A model generated the notes under the pieces. It was not told the DNA's origin, did not search any database, and saw nothing but the letters and a program-made list of their open reading frames with translations. Below, piece by piece: positions 16,210-23,709 of a DNA stretch of 36,174 nucleotides. Every line of letters begins with the position of its first letter. The first letter of the stretch is position 1. The translations under genes were made by a program, and so were the position numbers. The stretch is taken from the NCBI GenBank assembly GCA_014381945.1, contig JACNKQ010000060.1, positions 1 to 36,174 of the forward strand, given 5' to 3'. The stretch is from Actinomycetota bacterium. Lineage in GTDB: Bacteria; Actinomycetota; Acidimicrobiia; Acidimicrobiales; MedAcidi-G1.

Positions 16210-17079
16210 ATGAAAGTCGGCATCATGTTCGCCAACGCAGGTCCGTTCGGCACCGCTGAAGGCTGTGCCACCATCGCCACACACGCTGAAGCCGCCGGCT
16301 TCGATGCCCTCTGGACCGTCGAACACGTTGTGTTCCCCGCTGCCTACGAGTCGGCCTACCCCTACGACGACAGCGGCCGGATGCCCATGACCGACGACAC
16401 GCCGCTCACCGATCCCCTCATCTGGCTGACCTGGGCCGCCGCCCACACGACCCGCCTGCGCCTCGCCACCGGCATCCTCATCCTCCCCCAACGCAACCCC
16501 CTCGTCCTCGCCAAGGCGGTCGGCACCCTCGACGCCATGAGCGGCGGCCGGGTCGACCTCGGCATCGGCGTGGGCTGGCTGCGCGAGGAGTTCGACGCCC
16601 TCGCCATCCCCTGGGAGCGCCGGGCCGCCCGCACCGACGAGTACGTCGCCGCCATGCGCACCCTGTGGGGTGGAGACAAGGTGTCGTTCGACGGCGAGTT
16701 CGCATCGTTCGACCAGGTATCGAGCAACCCCAAACCGGCCAACGGGACCGTGCCGATCATCGTCGGCGGCCACAGCGCAGCCGCCGCACGCCGCGCCGGC
16801 CGGCTCGGCGACGGCTTCTTCCCAGCCAAGGGCGACCTCGACGCCCTGCTCGACACGATGCACCGCGAGGCAGAGGCCCACGGCCGCGATCCCGCCGACA
16901 TCGAGGTCGTCTGGGGCGGCGACGACGTCATGAGCGCCTCGGTCGTCGACCGTGCCGCCGACCTGGCCGCCAAGGGCGTCACCCGGCTGGTGGTCCCCGC
17001 CTTCCTCTTCTGGGGTGACCCCGAGGAGTCACTTGCCCGGTTCGGCGAGGAGATCGTTGCCCCCCTGGCCGAGGTCTGA
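16210..17079 (+). CDS. LLM-class F420-dependent oxidoreductase
   Basis: A 289-residue luciferase-like TIM-barrel protein, which would use reduced coenzyme F420 to oxidise or reduce an unknown substrate. The family features are the opening MKVGIMFANAG, LWTVEHVVFP with the barrel His, LRLATGILILPQRNPLVLAKAVGTLD, the GGRVDLGIGVGWLREEF loop that binds the cofactor phosphate, and the late VPIIVGGHS. The start at 16210 follows GGAGATCC, a fair ribosome binding site; the frame extends upstream only by overlapping the crotonase gene. The length fits the TIGR03619-type group. Presence of this enzyme implies that the organism makes F420, a trait typical of actinobacteria. FMN use cannot be excluded from sequence. 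Confidence 0.87.
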   Translation: MKVGIMFANAGPFGTAEGCATIATHAEAAGFDALWTVEHVVFPAAYESAYPYDDSGRMPMTDDTPLTDPLIWLTWAAAHTTRLRLATGILILPQRNPLVLAKAVGTLDAMSGGRVDLGIGVGWLREEFDALAIPWERRAARTDEYVAAMRTLWGGDKVSFDGEFASFDQVSSNPKPANGTVPIIVGGHSAAAARRAGRLGDGFFPAKGDLDALLDTMHREAEAHGRDPADIEVVWGGDDVMSASVVDRAADLAAKGVTRLVVPAFLFWGDPEESLARFGEEIVAPLAEV

Positions 17080-17171
17080 GCCGCCCTCGCTACCACCGGG
17101 GGTTCCGAGAGGGGCGCCGACACGGCAGGCTGGGGGTATCTACACCTGCCTGATCCGAATGTGAGCAACCG

Positions 17172-18086
17172 ATGACCGGTTGGATGCGCGATCCACGCGA
17201 CCGCCGCGGCCGCAGCATGGGCCCCGGCTTCGGCGCCGGACGACGACGCATGGCTTCGAGTCGTCACGGGACCCCCCGCCACAGTCGCCTGTCCGAACTG
17301 CTCCTCGAACGCCGGACGCTCCTCCTCGTCATCCTGCTGATCGGCTTCTTCGTCGTGGTGGCAATCGGCTCCGGCAGCACCGACGATCCCGTCGAGGAAC
17401 AGCAGGACCTGGCCGCCCAACTGCAATCCGCCATGGTGCGCGCCGGACTCCCCACCGTGACGGTCGACGTGGATGACTGGAAGGTCGCCCTCTCAGGACG
17501 CGTGGCCTCCGATGAACTCAGGGAGGCCGCCACCCGGGTGGCACAGGCCCACCCCGATGTCGTGAGCGTCGTAAGCCGGATCGTCGTGCCGACACCCATC
17601 GTCGAGGAGACAGTAACCGAAGACGAGGCTCCCGACCTGCCCGCCAACCAGGCCGACCTGCTCCTCCAGGCCCGCCTCAGCGCAGCGGCGGCACGTACTC
17701 CGATCCAGTTCGGGAGCGGCGGAGACCGCATCACAGAGGACTCCATCCCCACCCTCGAGATGATCGCCGAGTTCCTGGTCGCCAACCCGTCGGTACGCGT
17801 CCAGATCATCGGTCACACCGACAGCGACGGCGAGGAGGACGCCAACCTCTCGCTCTCACGGATCAGGGCCGAGGCGGTACGGGCCCAGTTGATCGCCCGC
17901 GGTGTCGAAGCCGAGCGCCTCACCCCCCTCGGAATGGGCGAATTCGACCCGGTGGCCGACAACCTCACCCGGGAGGGCAAGGCCCGAAACCGGCGCATCG
18001 AGTTCCTCGTGCTGCCCGAGGGCCAGGAGGGCCTGTCTGCGCCCACGACGACCTCGACCACCGAAGCACCCGCCGCCGACAGTTGA
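17172..18086 (+). CDS. Membrane-anchored BON-OmpA protein (ArfA/OmpATb-like)
   Basis: A 304-residue envelope protein. A basic, arginine-rich cytoplasmic head of about 48 residues precedes one membrane helix (49-66). A BON-like alpha/beta domain lies at about 80-140 (VDVDDWKVALSGRVASDELREAATRVA), and an OmpA-like peptidoglycan-binding domain at about 178-282 with IIGHTDSDGEEDANLSLSR and the terminal NRRIEFLV. A Thr/Ser/Pro-rich tail ends the protein. The order of helix, BON and OmpA matches mycobacterial ArfA, and the length is similar. The likely role is tethering the membrane to peptidoglycan. Start uncertainty remains: in-frame ATGs at 17187, 17217 and 17250 would shorten the basic head. 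It has no obvious functional link to its neighbours. Confidence 0.85.
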   Translation: MTGWMRDPRDRRGRSMGPGFGAGRRRMASSRHGTPRHSRLSELLLERRTLLLVILLIGFFVVVAIGSGSTDDPVEEQQDLAAQLQSAMVRAGLPTVTVDVDDWKVALSGRVASDELREAATRVAQAHPDVVSVVSRIVVPTPIVEETVTEDEAPDLPANQADLLLQARLSAAAARTPIQFGSGGDRITEDSIPTLEMIAEFLVANPSVRVQIIGHTDSDGEEDANLSLSRIRAEAVRAQLIARGVEAERLTPLGMGEFDPVADNLTREGKARNRRIEFLVLPEGQEGLSAPTTTSTTEAPAADS

Positions 18087-18130
18087 CCCGGAACATGGCG
18101 ATCGGCGGGCGGGGCTGCGAGACTGGACAC

Positions 18131-18715
18131 ATGGCACGCCCTGTTGCTCCAGCCACCCGAAGTTCCGTGGACCGGAATCCAGCCACCCCCGACTGGCGCG
18201 GCGTGCACCACCTCGCCATGGTCACACCCGACATGGACGCCACGGTCCGCTTCTATGTCGGCGTCCTCGGAATGCCGCTCGTGGCCACGTTGCGCGCCGG
18301 GCCGATGCGCCACTACTTCTTCGAACTCGGCCCCGGCAACACCATCGCCTTCTTCGAGGTGCCCGGCGCCGAGACCTTCTCGAAGCCCGCCGGGGCGCCC
18401 TCGACACGGGCAATCCAGTTCGACCATGTCTCGTTCGGCCTCCCCGACGAGGCTGCCCTGACCGCCCTCCAGCAGCGCCTCGTGGCTGCCGGCTGCGGGG
18501 TCACCCCCGTCGTCGACCACTCCATCCTGCGGTCGATCTACTTCCACGACCCGAACGGCATCGCCCTCGAGGCCTCCTGGTGGACGATCGACGGGCAGGC
18601 CCTGGCATTCAAGCCTGACGACCCGCAGTTGTTCGCCGACCCCGACCCGGTTGCGGCCGTCGCCGAGTTGGCAGAGGGCGGCCTGCAGTCGACGCCCACA
18701 ACACGCCTGCGGTGA
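18131..18715 (+). CDS. VOC (glyoxalase/bleomycin-resistance/dioxygenase) family protein
   Basis: A 194-residue vicinal-oxygen-chelate protein. Two beta-alpha-beta-beta-beta modules are visible: WRGVHHLAMVTPDMDATVRFY from residue 23 and QFDHVSFGLPDEAALTALQ from about 97. Candidate metal ligands are the His in VHHLA, the His in FDHVSF and the Glu in GIALEASWW. Substrate and reaction are unknown. The start at 18131 is the last in-frame ATG before the fold; GAGACT ends 6 bases upstream. Its stop overlaps the start of the next gene by 4 bases (GTGA), so the VOC and MpaB-like proteins are probably co-translated and may act on the same compound. Confidence 0.85.
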   Translation: MARPVAPATRSSVDRNPATPDWRGVHHLAMVTPDMDATVRFYVGVLGMPLVATLRAGPMRHYFFELGPGNTIAFFEVPGAETFSKPAGAPSTRAIQFDHVSFGLPDEAALTALQQRLVAAGCGVTPVVDHSILRSIYFHDPNGIALEASWWTIDGQALAFKPDDPQLFADPDPVAAVAELAEGGLQSTPTTRLR

Positions 18716-19614
18716 GTACCGGCTGGCGGGAGCGCATCACCGACGCCGCCACCGGCCTGTTCCGACACGCCCCCGACCCGTTGGCTGACACGCTCGAACA
18801 CCCCGGTGACCCGGGGCTGTTCGGTCCCGGTTCGGTCACCTGGGGGCTCATGAGCGACCCCGCAGCGTTCGTCGGTGGCATCCGCGCCCTCCTCGTGCAG
18901 GCGGCCCACCCCGAGGTGGCCGCCGGTGTCGGTGACCACTCCGTCTACCGCAAGGACCCGCTGGGCCGACTCTCGCGTACTGCCGCCTACGTGTCGGCCA
19001 CCACCTACGGGGCGCTTCCCGAAGTCGACCGGGCGCTCGCCGCCGTCCGGTACGCCCACCGGCCGGTCAGCGGCACGTCGCATCGTGGCATCACCTACGA
19101 CGCCGGCGATCCCGGCATGGGGGCTTGGGTCCACAACTCCCTCGTCGACTCCTTCCTCACAGCACGGCGCACCTACGGCCCGACCCCTGTGTCCGACGCC
19201 GATGCCGACGCCTACGTGGCCGAGCAGGTCCGGCTCGGCGAGCGGCTCGGCATCTCGCCGCTTCCCGACACCGCTGCCGAGCTCTCCGCCTGGCTGGCAG
19301 GTCACCCGTCGGTCGCCCCGTCGCCAGCAGCCGACGAGGCCATCGCCTTCCTGGCCGGATCGGGTCTTCCGACCGCCACCCGATTCGCCTACCGCCGCCT
19401 CTTCGCCGCTGCCGTCGTAACGATCCCGCCCCGACTCCAGGAGGCCATCGGCGCCCGGCCCCGACTCGGCGCACGTTCCAGCGGACGTGCCGTGGTCGCC
19501 GTGCTGCGCTCGGCCATGGGCAACTCTCCCGCCTGGGCGGCGGCACTCGAACGCTGCGGCGAGCCACGACCGCCCGGCCTCCGCTTCCGCAACGCACCGG
19601 GCACGACCCAGTAG
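18712..19614 (+). CDS. MpaB/DUF2236-family oxygenase-like protein
   Basis: A 300-residue helical protein of the oxygenase MpaB (DUF2236) family, related to the rubber oxygenase Lcp that binds haem b. Family marks are LFGPGSVTWGLMSDPAAFVGG, LLVQAAHPEVAAGVGDHS with the conserved His, then DPLGRLSRTAAYVSATTYG, and AWVHNSLVDSFLTA with a second conserved His. It starts with GTG overlapping the VOC stop, a sign of tight translational coupling. The length is normal. Actinobacteria carry several such genes; substrates are mostly unknown. A frameshifted acyl-CoA ligase remnant begins about 100 bases downstream. Confidence 0.85.
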   Translation: MSTGWRERITDAATGLFRHAPDPLADTLEHPGDPGLFGPGSVTWGLMSDPAAFVGGIRALLVQAAHPEVAAGVGDHSVYRKDPLGRLSRTAAYVSATTYGALPEVDRALAAVRYAHRPVSGTSHRGITYDAGDPGMGAWVHNSLVDSFLTARRTYGPTPVSDADADAYVAEQVRLGERLGISPLPDTAAELSAWLAGHPSVAPSPAADEAIAFLAGSGLPTATRFAYRRLFAAAVVTIPPRLQEAIGARPRLGARSSGRAVVAVLRSAMGNSPAWAAALERCGEPRPPGLRFRNAPGTTQ

Positions 19615-19711
19615 CGAGCGCCGGCAGGATCCCCAAGGGCAAGGGAGCGTCCGGAACCATGTCGAGCCCTTTCGAACCCCTCATCGGCACCGAGGTCGGC
19701 GTCAGCCGATG

Positions 19712-19969
19712 GACAAGAACCTCGAAGAGCACCCCGGGGGTCCGGATGGCATCTGTCGTGTCGATACCCGACCCGATGTTCGATGAGGTCGGACATGCAT
19801 TCGTCGTCGCCACGGACGATGCAGGCACCGGACTGGCCGCCTCGCTCGATGCCCACTGCGGGAAACGGCTCGCCAACTACAAGGTGCCCAAGGCCTTCCA
19901 CGGCTGGCGAAAGGAAAGGTCGACGGTAGGGCGCTCGCCGCCGAGGCACTCTCCGCAGCACAGGGCTGA
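19712..19969 (+). pseudogene. Remnant of an acyl-CoA synthetase (AMP-binding enzyme) C-terminal domain
   Basis: Three frame segments join into the end of an acyl-CoA/fatty-acid ligase. NLEEHPG is read in one frame up to the G run at 19736-19740. After a one-base shift comes VRMASVVSIPDPMFDEVGHAFVV and, further on, CGKRLANYKVPKAF. After a second shift near 19905-19913, GKVDGRALAAEAL ends at TGA 19967. The last block holds the GK lysine that ligates the adenylate. Repairing the shifts gives the standard AMP-binding_C domain, but the N-terminal adenylation domain (about 400 residues) is missing, so this is a dead fragment. The 19615-19711 DNA upstream shows no recognisable coding sequence. A sequencing error could explain one shift but not the missing front. 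Confidence 0.75.
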
Positions 19970-20025
19970 CCCCAACTGGCCGGAGCCGCATGCGTGCGAC
20001 ACCGATCTGCGCCACAATGGTGGCC

Positions 20026-20943
20026 ATGACGGCAACGGTTATCGACGGCGGGGCGATAGCAGCCGAACTCCTGATCTCGCTGCGCGAGGACATCGTGCGG
20101 TCCGAACACGGTGCGCCCGGCCTCGCCACGGTGATGGTAGGGGACGACTACGGCGCAGCGGTCTACGAACGTCGCCTCCGACACCTGGCCAAGGGACTCG
20201 GCTGCCACTACGCCCCACACCACCTCCCCGCCGATGTCGAACTGGCCGAGGTGCTGGCCACGCTCGGTGCCCTCAACGCCGACCCGCGTGTCTCCGGCAT
20301 CCTGATCCTGCGGCCCCTCCCGCCCCAGATCCCGGAGGCAACCCTGTACCGGAGGCTCGACCCCCTCAAGGACATCGAGGCCGTCCACCCGTGGAACGCC
20401 GGCCTGGTCGCCCTGGGAGAGCCCCGATTCACACCGTCCACCCCTGCGGCGGCGTTCCACATGCTCGACCGCTACCTCTTCGACTCGGGCCGCAAGCCGT
20501 CGGAGTTCTACGAGCAGTCGACGATCGTGTGGGTCGGGCGCTCGAACAACGTTGGCAAGCCGGGCATGTGGCTCGGACTCGAACGACACGCCACTGTGAT
20601 CTCCTGCGACCGCTGGTGCGACGAACACGGCCGCATGCGCCACTTCGCCAGGCAGGCTGACGTCCTGATCGTCGCCGCCGGCGTGCCGAACCTCATCGGA
20701 GCCGACGACGTCCGCGACGGCGTGATCGCCATCGACATCGGCATCAACCCGGTCACCGATCCCGAAACCGGCAGGGTGCGCCTCGTCGGAGACCTCGACT
20801 ACGACGGCGTGGCGAGCAGGGCCGAGGCCATCTCCCCGGTACCCGGAGGGGTGGGGCCCATCACCGACGTATGGCTGTTCGCCAACACGGTCAAGGCCGC
20901 CGGCCTGCCCCGTTGGGTCCACGAACTCGGGCAACCCCGGTGA
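20026..20943 (+). CDS. FolD-like methylenetetrahydrofolate dehydrogenase, cyclohydrolase residues lost
   Basis: A 305-residue homologue of FolD, which oxidises 5,10-methylene-THF and hydrolyses the methenyl product. The nucleotide site is intact (WVGRSNNVGKPG, 169-180), as are DIGINPV (237-243) and PVPGGVGPIT (271-280). The three residues needed for cyclohydrolase in the human enzyme (Lys56, Gln100, Asp125) align with Leu51 (YERRL), Leu95 (GILILRPLP) and Glu118 (KDIEA). TPCTP has become TPSTP. The protein is therefore likely a dehydrogenase only, or has another role. Its distance from the C1-amine genes is short (about 1 kb), and folD also sits near glx/sox genes in rhizobia, so a link to methyl oxidation is plausible. 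Start chosen: ATG 20026, with CACAAT ending 7 bases upstream; ATG 20017 is an alternative. Confidence 0.8.
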   Translation: MTATVIDGGAIAAELLISLREDIVRSEHGAPGLATVMVGDDYGAAVYERRLRHLAKGLGCHYAPHHLPADVELAEVLATLGALNADPRVSGILILRPLPPQIPEATLYRRLDPLKDIEAVHPWNAGLVALGEPRFTPSTPAAAFHMLDRYLFDSGRKPSEFYEQSTIVWVGRSNNVGKPGMWLGLERHATVISCDRWCDEHGRMRHFARQADVLIVAAGVPNLIGADDVRDGVIAIDIGINPVTDPETGRVRLVGDLDYDGVASRAEAISPVPGGVGPITDVWLFANTVKAAGLPRWVHELGQPR

Positions 20944-21008
20944 GGCCACCGCATCCTCGAACCCCGGCCCTGGTAGAGAAGGCAGCCGAACAGCGACTTC
21001 CCGCCTAG

Positions 21009-21860
21009 CCTGCGCCCGCCGACGACCGCTTCGACCTCGACTGCACGCGATTCGACCCGGTTGGCCTGCGGACCGCCTTCCCCCACCTGTCGCCCCCGGA
21101 CCGCCTGGAAGGGATCCACCAGGGCCCGGGCGCCGGGCACCTCGACCCCCGGGCGTACGTACGCGCCGAGGGAGCGGCCTGCGCCGCCGCCGGCGGGACC
21201 GTCGTCGATGCCCTCGTCGACTCGGTGCTCGACCTGGGCACTGCCGTCGAGATCGGTACATCGGCCGGAGTGTTCAGAGCCGGCCGGGTCGTGCTCGCCA
21301 CCGGGCCCTTCTTCGCCCACGGGCTCACACCGGCCGAGGGCCTGGACCTGACCGTCGGCACCCACACCATGCTCCACGTCGAGCCCTCCCCTGCCGACGC
21401 CGAGCGGCTGGCCGACCTTCCCAGCCTCATCGTCAGGCCCGACGCCGAGGACCGCCACTTCTTCGTGCTTCCCCCCAGGGCCGGCCCGGACGGACGGGTC
21501 GTGATCAAGATCGGAGTCCCACAGCACGGGAGACGGCTCGACGCAGACCGGACCGCCGCCTGGTTCCGCACCGACGGCGACCCCCGAGCAGCTGTCCGCC
21601 AGGAACGGCTGCTCCTCGACCTGCTCCCCGGCCTGGACGTGGCGTGGCGCCGCACGGTCCCGTGCGCCACGACCTACACCGGGAAGGGCCACCCCGTCAT
21701 CGACGACCTTTCTGACCGGGTCAGCGCACTGATAGGTGGCAACGGCTACGCCGCCAAGTGTGCCCCCGCCCTTGGCGGGCTCGCCGCAGGAAGGATCCTG
21801 GGCGAACCCTGGCCGACTGAACTCGACCGCGGCCTCTTCGAACGAGCGCCCGGTTCGTAG
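21009..21860 (+). pseudogene. N-terminally truncated DAO-family FAD oxidoreductase
   Basis: From just after a TAG at 21006 the frame reads 283 residues of a sarcosine/D-amino-acid-oxidase-like flavoprotein: GPGAGHLDPRAYVRAEGAA, RAGRVVLATGPFFAHG, HFFVLPPRAG, CATTYTGKGHPVIDD and GGNGYAAKCAPALGGLAAG. The first about 120 residues of the family, with the GxGxxG dinucleotide loop, are missing. No ATG occurs before the conserved part; the only early start is an internal GTG at 21225. The segment cannot bind FAD normally and is best read as a deletion remnant. The upstream 65 bases after the FolD stop hold no FAD loop. It is a different paralogue from the intact oxidoreductase that converges on it at 21883. 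Confidence 0.78.
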
Positions 21861-21882
21861 GACTCAGGAGACGCAGAACTCG

Positions 21883-23223
21883 CTAACTCCAGGGATAGGG
21901 CGAGTTGCTCAACGGGTGCAGCCGGCCGGCGGCGTAGCGGGAGTATCGGAACGGCTCGAGCAGGGACTGCGTCTCGCCTACCAGTTCCTTCGCCACCAGG
22001 GCGCCCACGCCGATCATCTTGAAACCGTGGTTCGAGTCGGCGATCACGTAGACGTTGTCGCAGAAGGTGTCGAACACGGGGAAGCTGTCGGGGGTGAAGG
22101 CGCCGATGCCGCCCGAGGGGGCGTGGCTCATGAGGCTCGCCTTGCCCTCGAACCTCTCCTGGCAGTGCGACAGCGCCGACGCCCATACCGCACGGAAGTC
22201 CTCGCCGACGACGAAGTCGGGGCTGGACGGGCCGTAGGGGTCGATGGCGACATCGCGCCAGGGGCGCTCCACCGGATAGGGCATGTAGCCGCCCTGCACG
22301 CCGCCGAAGTTGAAGTCGGGCTTGTAGTAGACGCCCCACTTGCCGTCGACGAGCAGTTTGCCGTCCTCGTCGTGCAGCGGCGCATCGGCGTCGACGTGCA
22401 CGACCGGTGGCATCGTGCCCTCGTTGTTCATCAGATAGCCGGGGTCGACGTCGAGGGTGCCCTCCTGGAGGGCCCAGAACTTCCAGGTCGGCTGGGTGAT
22501 GACCTCACCGTCGACGAGTATGTCGGTGGTGTCGGGCAGGTCCAGCATCTCCCAGAGCTTCGGTACCCAGGGCCCGGCGGCGGCCACGACGTTGTCGACG
22601 GCGATGGCCTCGCCACGGTGCGTGACCACGTGGGTGACGGCGCCGCCGTCGACGACCAACTCGGTCACCAGTGTGTCCGTGACCACGTTGACGCCCTCGG
22701 CCTCGACCTTGGCCAGCAGGGCGTTTACCGTCGCCATGTTGTGGGCGTATCCGCCCTTCTTTTCGTGCAGGACGCTGGTCACTCCGGTGCAGCGCCAGTC
22801 GGCGAAGATGCCGCGCATGTAGTCGGCGGTCTCCTGCTCGCCCTCGACGAAGACCGACTCGTAGCCGATGGCCTCCTGCTGGGCGGCAATGGTCGCCACG
22901 TCGGACCGCATCTCCTCGTAGGAGATCTGGAGGTAGCCCACCGGGTGGTATTCGAATGCCTCGGGGTCTGACTCCCACACCTGGACCGAGTGGGCCATCA
23001 GCTCGCGCATGGCGGGCTGGAAGTAGTTGTTGCGGACCACGCCGCAGGCGATCCCCGAGGGGCCGGCACCGGCGTGCGACTTCTCGAGGACCACGATGTC
23101 GCTGCCGTCTCCGGTGCCGCGGGCCCTGAGCTCGCTGGCCAGGTGCCATGCGGTAGACAGGCCGTGGATGCCGGCGCCGACGATGCAATAGCGGACGGAC
23201 TCGGGGACTGGCACAGAACTCAC
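21883..23223 (-). CDS. DAO-family FAD-dependent oxidoreductase (sarcosine-oxidase-beta/MgdA-like)
   Basis: A 446-residue flavoprotein. The FAD loop VGAGIHGLSTAWHLA is at residues 15-29, followed by VVLEKSHAGAGPSGIACG and VVRNNYFQPAM. The C-terminal FAD-binding strand is VYVIADSNHGFKMIGVGALVA, as in sarcosine and dimethylglycine oxidases and the beta-like subunit of N-methylglutamate dehydrogenase. It would oxidise an N-methyl or secondary amine, giving an iminium or formaldehyde level C1 unit. The start is the GTG at 23223, after AGCGAGG. It is the last gene of the six-gene minus-strand run, 57 bases after the small 139-residue protein. No delta, alpha or gamma partner subunit is present in the window, so it may act alone or with the small protein and the separate GcvT-like fusion. 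Confidence 0.85.
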   Translation of the reverse strand: MSSVPVPESVRYCIVGAGIHGLSTAWHLASELRARGTGDGSDIVVLEKSHAGAGPSGIACGVVRNNYFQPAMRELMAHSVQVWESDPEAFEYHPVGYLQISYEEMRSDVATIAAQQEAIGYESVFVEGEQETADYMRGIFADWRCTGVTSVLHEKKGGYAHNMATVNALLAKVEAEGVNVVTDTLVTELVVDGGAVTHVVTHRGEAIAVDNVVAAAGPWVPKLWEMLDLPDTTDILVDGEVITQPTWKFWALQEGTLDVDPGYLMNNEGTMPPVVHVDADAPLHDEDGKLLVDGKWGVYYKPDFNFGGVQGGYMPYPVERPWRDVAIDPYGPSSPDFVVGEDFRAVWASALSHCQERFEGKASLMSHAPSGGIGAFTPDSFPVFDTFCDNVYVIADSNHGFKMIGVGALVAKELVGETQSLLEPFRYSRYAAGRLHPLSNSPYPWS

Positions 23224-23280
23224 GGGTGAGCCTCGCTGTTCGTTCGGGCGGGACCGAAATTCAGGATGGGGGCCGGGTAC

Positions 23281-23700
23281 CTAGTGGGCCGGGGGCTCCC
23301 AGCCCTCGAGCGCCGGTGGCGTGTAGTCGTCGCCGACCGACTTCGAGTCGGCAACCCAGGGACCGAGCTCTACCTGGTGGAACTTGCAGTGCCTCTCCTT
23401 GAGCTGGATGCCGTACGAGTTGCCCGAGATGAGGTGCTTCATGAGCACCTTGCGGGCGATCTCGTCCTCGCGGCCCTCAGGGATCTCGAAGTAGATCTTG
23501 AGGAACGCGTTCGAGTTCCGGTCGAACACGGCGGGGATGCCGTCCTCCTCGAGCAGGTGGATGTCCTCGAGCCAGTTCAGGTCCCTGCCGGGCGTGAGCT
23601 CCATCAGGTCGAGGTCGTCGACAAGGGACATGTCCTCCTGGTACTCGAACCGCTTCCCGGCGAGGACCTCTGCGTCGATCGCAATTGACTTCTGGGCCAT
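23281..23700 (-). CDS. Conserved-context small acidic protein of unknown function
   Basis: A 139-residue protein that I do not recognise. It is acidic in its first half (YQEDMSLVDDLDLMELTPG, LEDIHLLEEDG). A mixed strand-helix segment follows (NAFLKIYFEIPEGREDEIA, then MKHLISGNSYGIQL). Only one cysteine is present, so it is not the zinc-type SoxD/MgdB subunit that sits in this position in sarcosine oxidase and N-methylglutamate dehydrogenase operons. There is no signal peptide or membrane helix. It has a strong AGGAGG site that contains the stop codon of the preceding glutamate-synthase-like gene (10-base gap), which implies coupled synthesis. Its position between that gene and the FAD oxidoreductase suggests a subunit or substrate-channel partner of one of the two. 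Confidence 0.75.
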   Translation of the reverse strand: MAQKSIAIDAEVLAGKRFEYQEDMSLVDDLDLMELTPGRDLNWLEDIHLLEEDGIPAVFDRNSNAFLKIYFEIPEGREDEIARKVLMKHLISGNSYGIQLKERHCKFHQVELGPWVADSKSVGDDYTPPALEGWEPPAH

Positions 23701-23709
23701 GGATGCCTC

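Noticed and set aside
19125-20660. A 511-codon open frame spanning the MpaB end, the ligase remnant and the FolD-like gene
   Set aside because: Only a short middle part (the ligase fragment) resembles a protein; the rest is out-of-frame sequence of real genes.
23281-23700. Calling the small protein SoxD or MgdB
   Set aside because: It lacks the cysteine-rich zinc motif and general sequence pattern of those subunits.
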